From positions 1 to 64,000 of the forward strand of contig JAOVVO010000100.1 in assembly GCA_028564675.1 (NCBI GenBank): a DNA stretch of 64,000 nt, given 5' to 3'. The position numbers and the translations under genes were made by a program. The notes under the pieces are model-generated. The model had not been told where the DNA came from. It ran no database searches and saw only the letters and a list, made by a program, of their open reading frames with translations. Positions within the stretch are counted from its first letter, which is position 1. Every line of letters begins with the position of its first letter. Shown here piece by piece: positions 63,341 through 64,000 of the stretch. Source of the stretch: Onchocerca lupi. Lineage: Eukaryota > Nematoda > Chromadorea > Rhabditida > Onchocercidae.

Positions 63341-63529
63341 ATGCGACCGCTCAACTCAGACTTACGAAACGTATCTCCGACAATGACTTCATTATTACAA
63401 CATCCGGAAATTAATTCGAAGTTTCCGATAAATAAATATGTTGCCATGGTTATGCAATTTTATCAGCATCGTAAAACGATCATAACGAAAAACGGTCATA
63501 AAGCAAAGAACATTTGGAAAAAATTTTAA
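63341..63529 (+). CDS. Possible coding exon, unknown protein
   Basis: A 62-codon frame from ATG to TAA has mixed, non-AT-driven residues (PLNSDLRNVSPTMTSLLQHP, INKYVAMVMQFYQHRK, KNGHKAKNIWKKF). Codon use is richer than in chance frames nearby. The frame is open a little upstream, so it may be the last exon of a plus-strand gene. I do not recognise it. Confidence 0.4.
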   Translation: MRPLNSDLRNVSPTMTSLLQHPEINSKFPINKYVAMVMQFYQHRKTIITKNGHKAKNIWKKF

Positions 63530-63728
63530 AAATCTTAGAAAAAAAATTTTATAGATTTATAGATTATATATTTCGATTTCGAAAATTATATAACAATATA
63601 ATTGTAGAAAATACAGCCAAAAGTGCATTATTTGTAATTTAAGGTGGCGTAACGTTGAAATTTGCGATAATGGTAAAACTAAAAATATGCGAAAGATAAG
63701 AGACAGGTAAAAGGTAAGTAAATTCGAA

Positions 63729-63923
63729 ATGCAAATTATTGGTGACCTGATTTTGCGAGAAATTGTTGTAAAAAAACCTGTGATTTTTGATAAGGAAATT
63801 ATAAAAATTGCGCTCCATGTATTGCCGCAAGGTGATTGTAATGAAAACACATTATCAGAATGGGTTAAAGCTATTCGAACGAATTACAATACACATTATA
63901 GTATAATTAAAAAAACTTACTAA
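63729..63923 (+). CDS. Possible coding exon, unknown protein
   Basis: A 64-codon frame ends at TAA. It contains VIFDKEIIKIALHVLPQGDC and ENTLSEWVKAIRTNYNTHYS, which look like genuine globular protein. It lies 200 bp past the frame at 63341-63529 on the same strand. I found no in-phase splice that joins the two, so they may be separate short genes or exons of one gene extending beyond the window. Confidence 0.4.
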   Translation: MQIIGDLILREIVVKKPVIFDKEIIKIALHVLPQGDCNENTLSEWVKAIRTNYNTHYSIIKKTY

Positions 63924-64000
63924 GTTGGATATTGTATTTTTCGCCATTGATATTTAAGTTAACCGCATTAGTAACATTTGGAGAAGTTATATCTTGTGCT

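Overview
This window looks like nuclear DNA of a filarial (spirurid) nematode. It is very AT-rich. Its genes are made of many short exons with GT..AG introns whose acceptors end in the nematode-type TTTCAG, and two of these acceptors sit just 5' of a start codon where a spliced leader would be added. It also carries a nuclear copy of mitochondrial DNA whose gene order (trnN-trnM-trnK-nad4L-rrnS-trnY-nad1) is, from general knowledge, the filarial order. I cannot tell the species. All exon models were read by hand from the sequence.

Layout. 1-18.4 kb is a gene desert holding one tRNA-Asp(GTC), a decayed protein-coding fragment (4.6-5.3 kb, minus strand) and a composite inverted repeat (6.3-6.75 kb). 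18.5-20.6 kb (+) holds a small four-exon gene for a tyrosine-rich 132-residue protein of unknown function. 22.2-36.7 kb (-) holds a complete 30-exon VPS15/PIK3R4 gene, the regulatory pseudokinase subunit of the class III PI3-kinase; its 16th intron contains the roughly 1.3-kb mitochondrial insertion in antisense orientation. 38.0-39.8 kb (+) holds an acyl-CoA-binding-domain protein, divergent from VPS15. 39.9-47.4 kb (-) holds a MADF-domain DNA-binding protein with a BESS-like C-terminus, convergent with the acyl-CoA-binding gene; its large first intron is filled with CA/CATA microsatellite. 51.8-56.6 kb (-) holds a proline-rich protein with four WH2 actin-binding motifs, encoded mainly by one 2.9-kb exon. 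57-64 kb is mostly empty, with a few isolated exon-like islands that I could not assemble into genes.

The genes do not form one pathway. VPS15 acts in autophagy and endosomal trafficking, the acyl-CoA-binding protein in lipid handling, the WH2 protein in actin dynamics, and the MADF protein in transcription. The most notable items are the mitochondrial insertion inside VPS15 with an intact nad4L frame, a possible 30-nt microexon made from a 13-bp tandem duplication in VPS15, the Tyr-rich protein, and several long hairpin-forming repeats. I saw no CRISPR array, bacterial operon, Wolbachia-like gene or obvious transposase.
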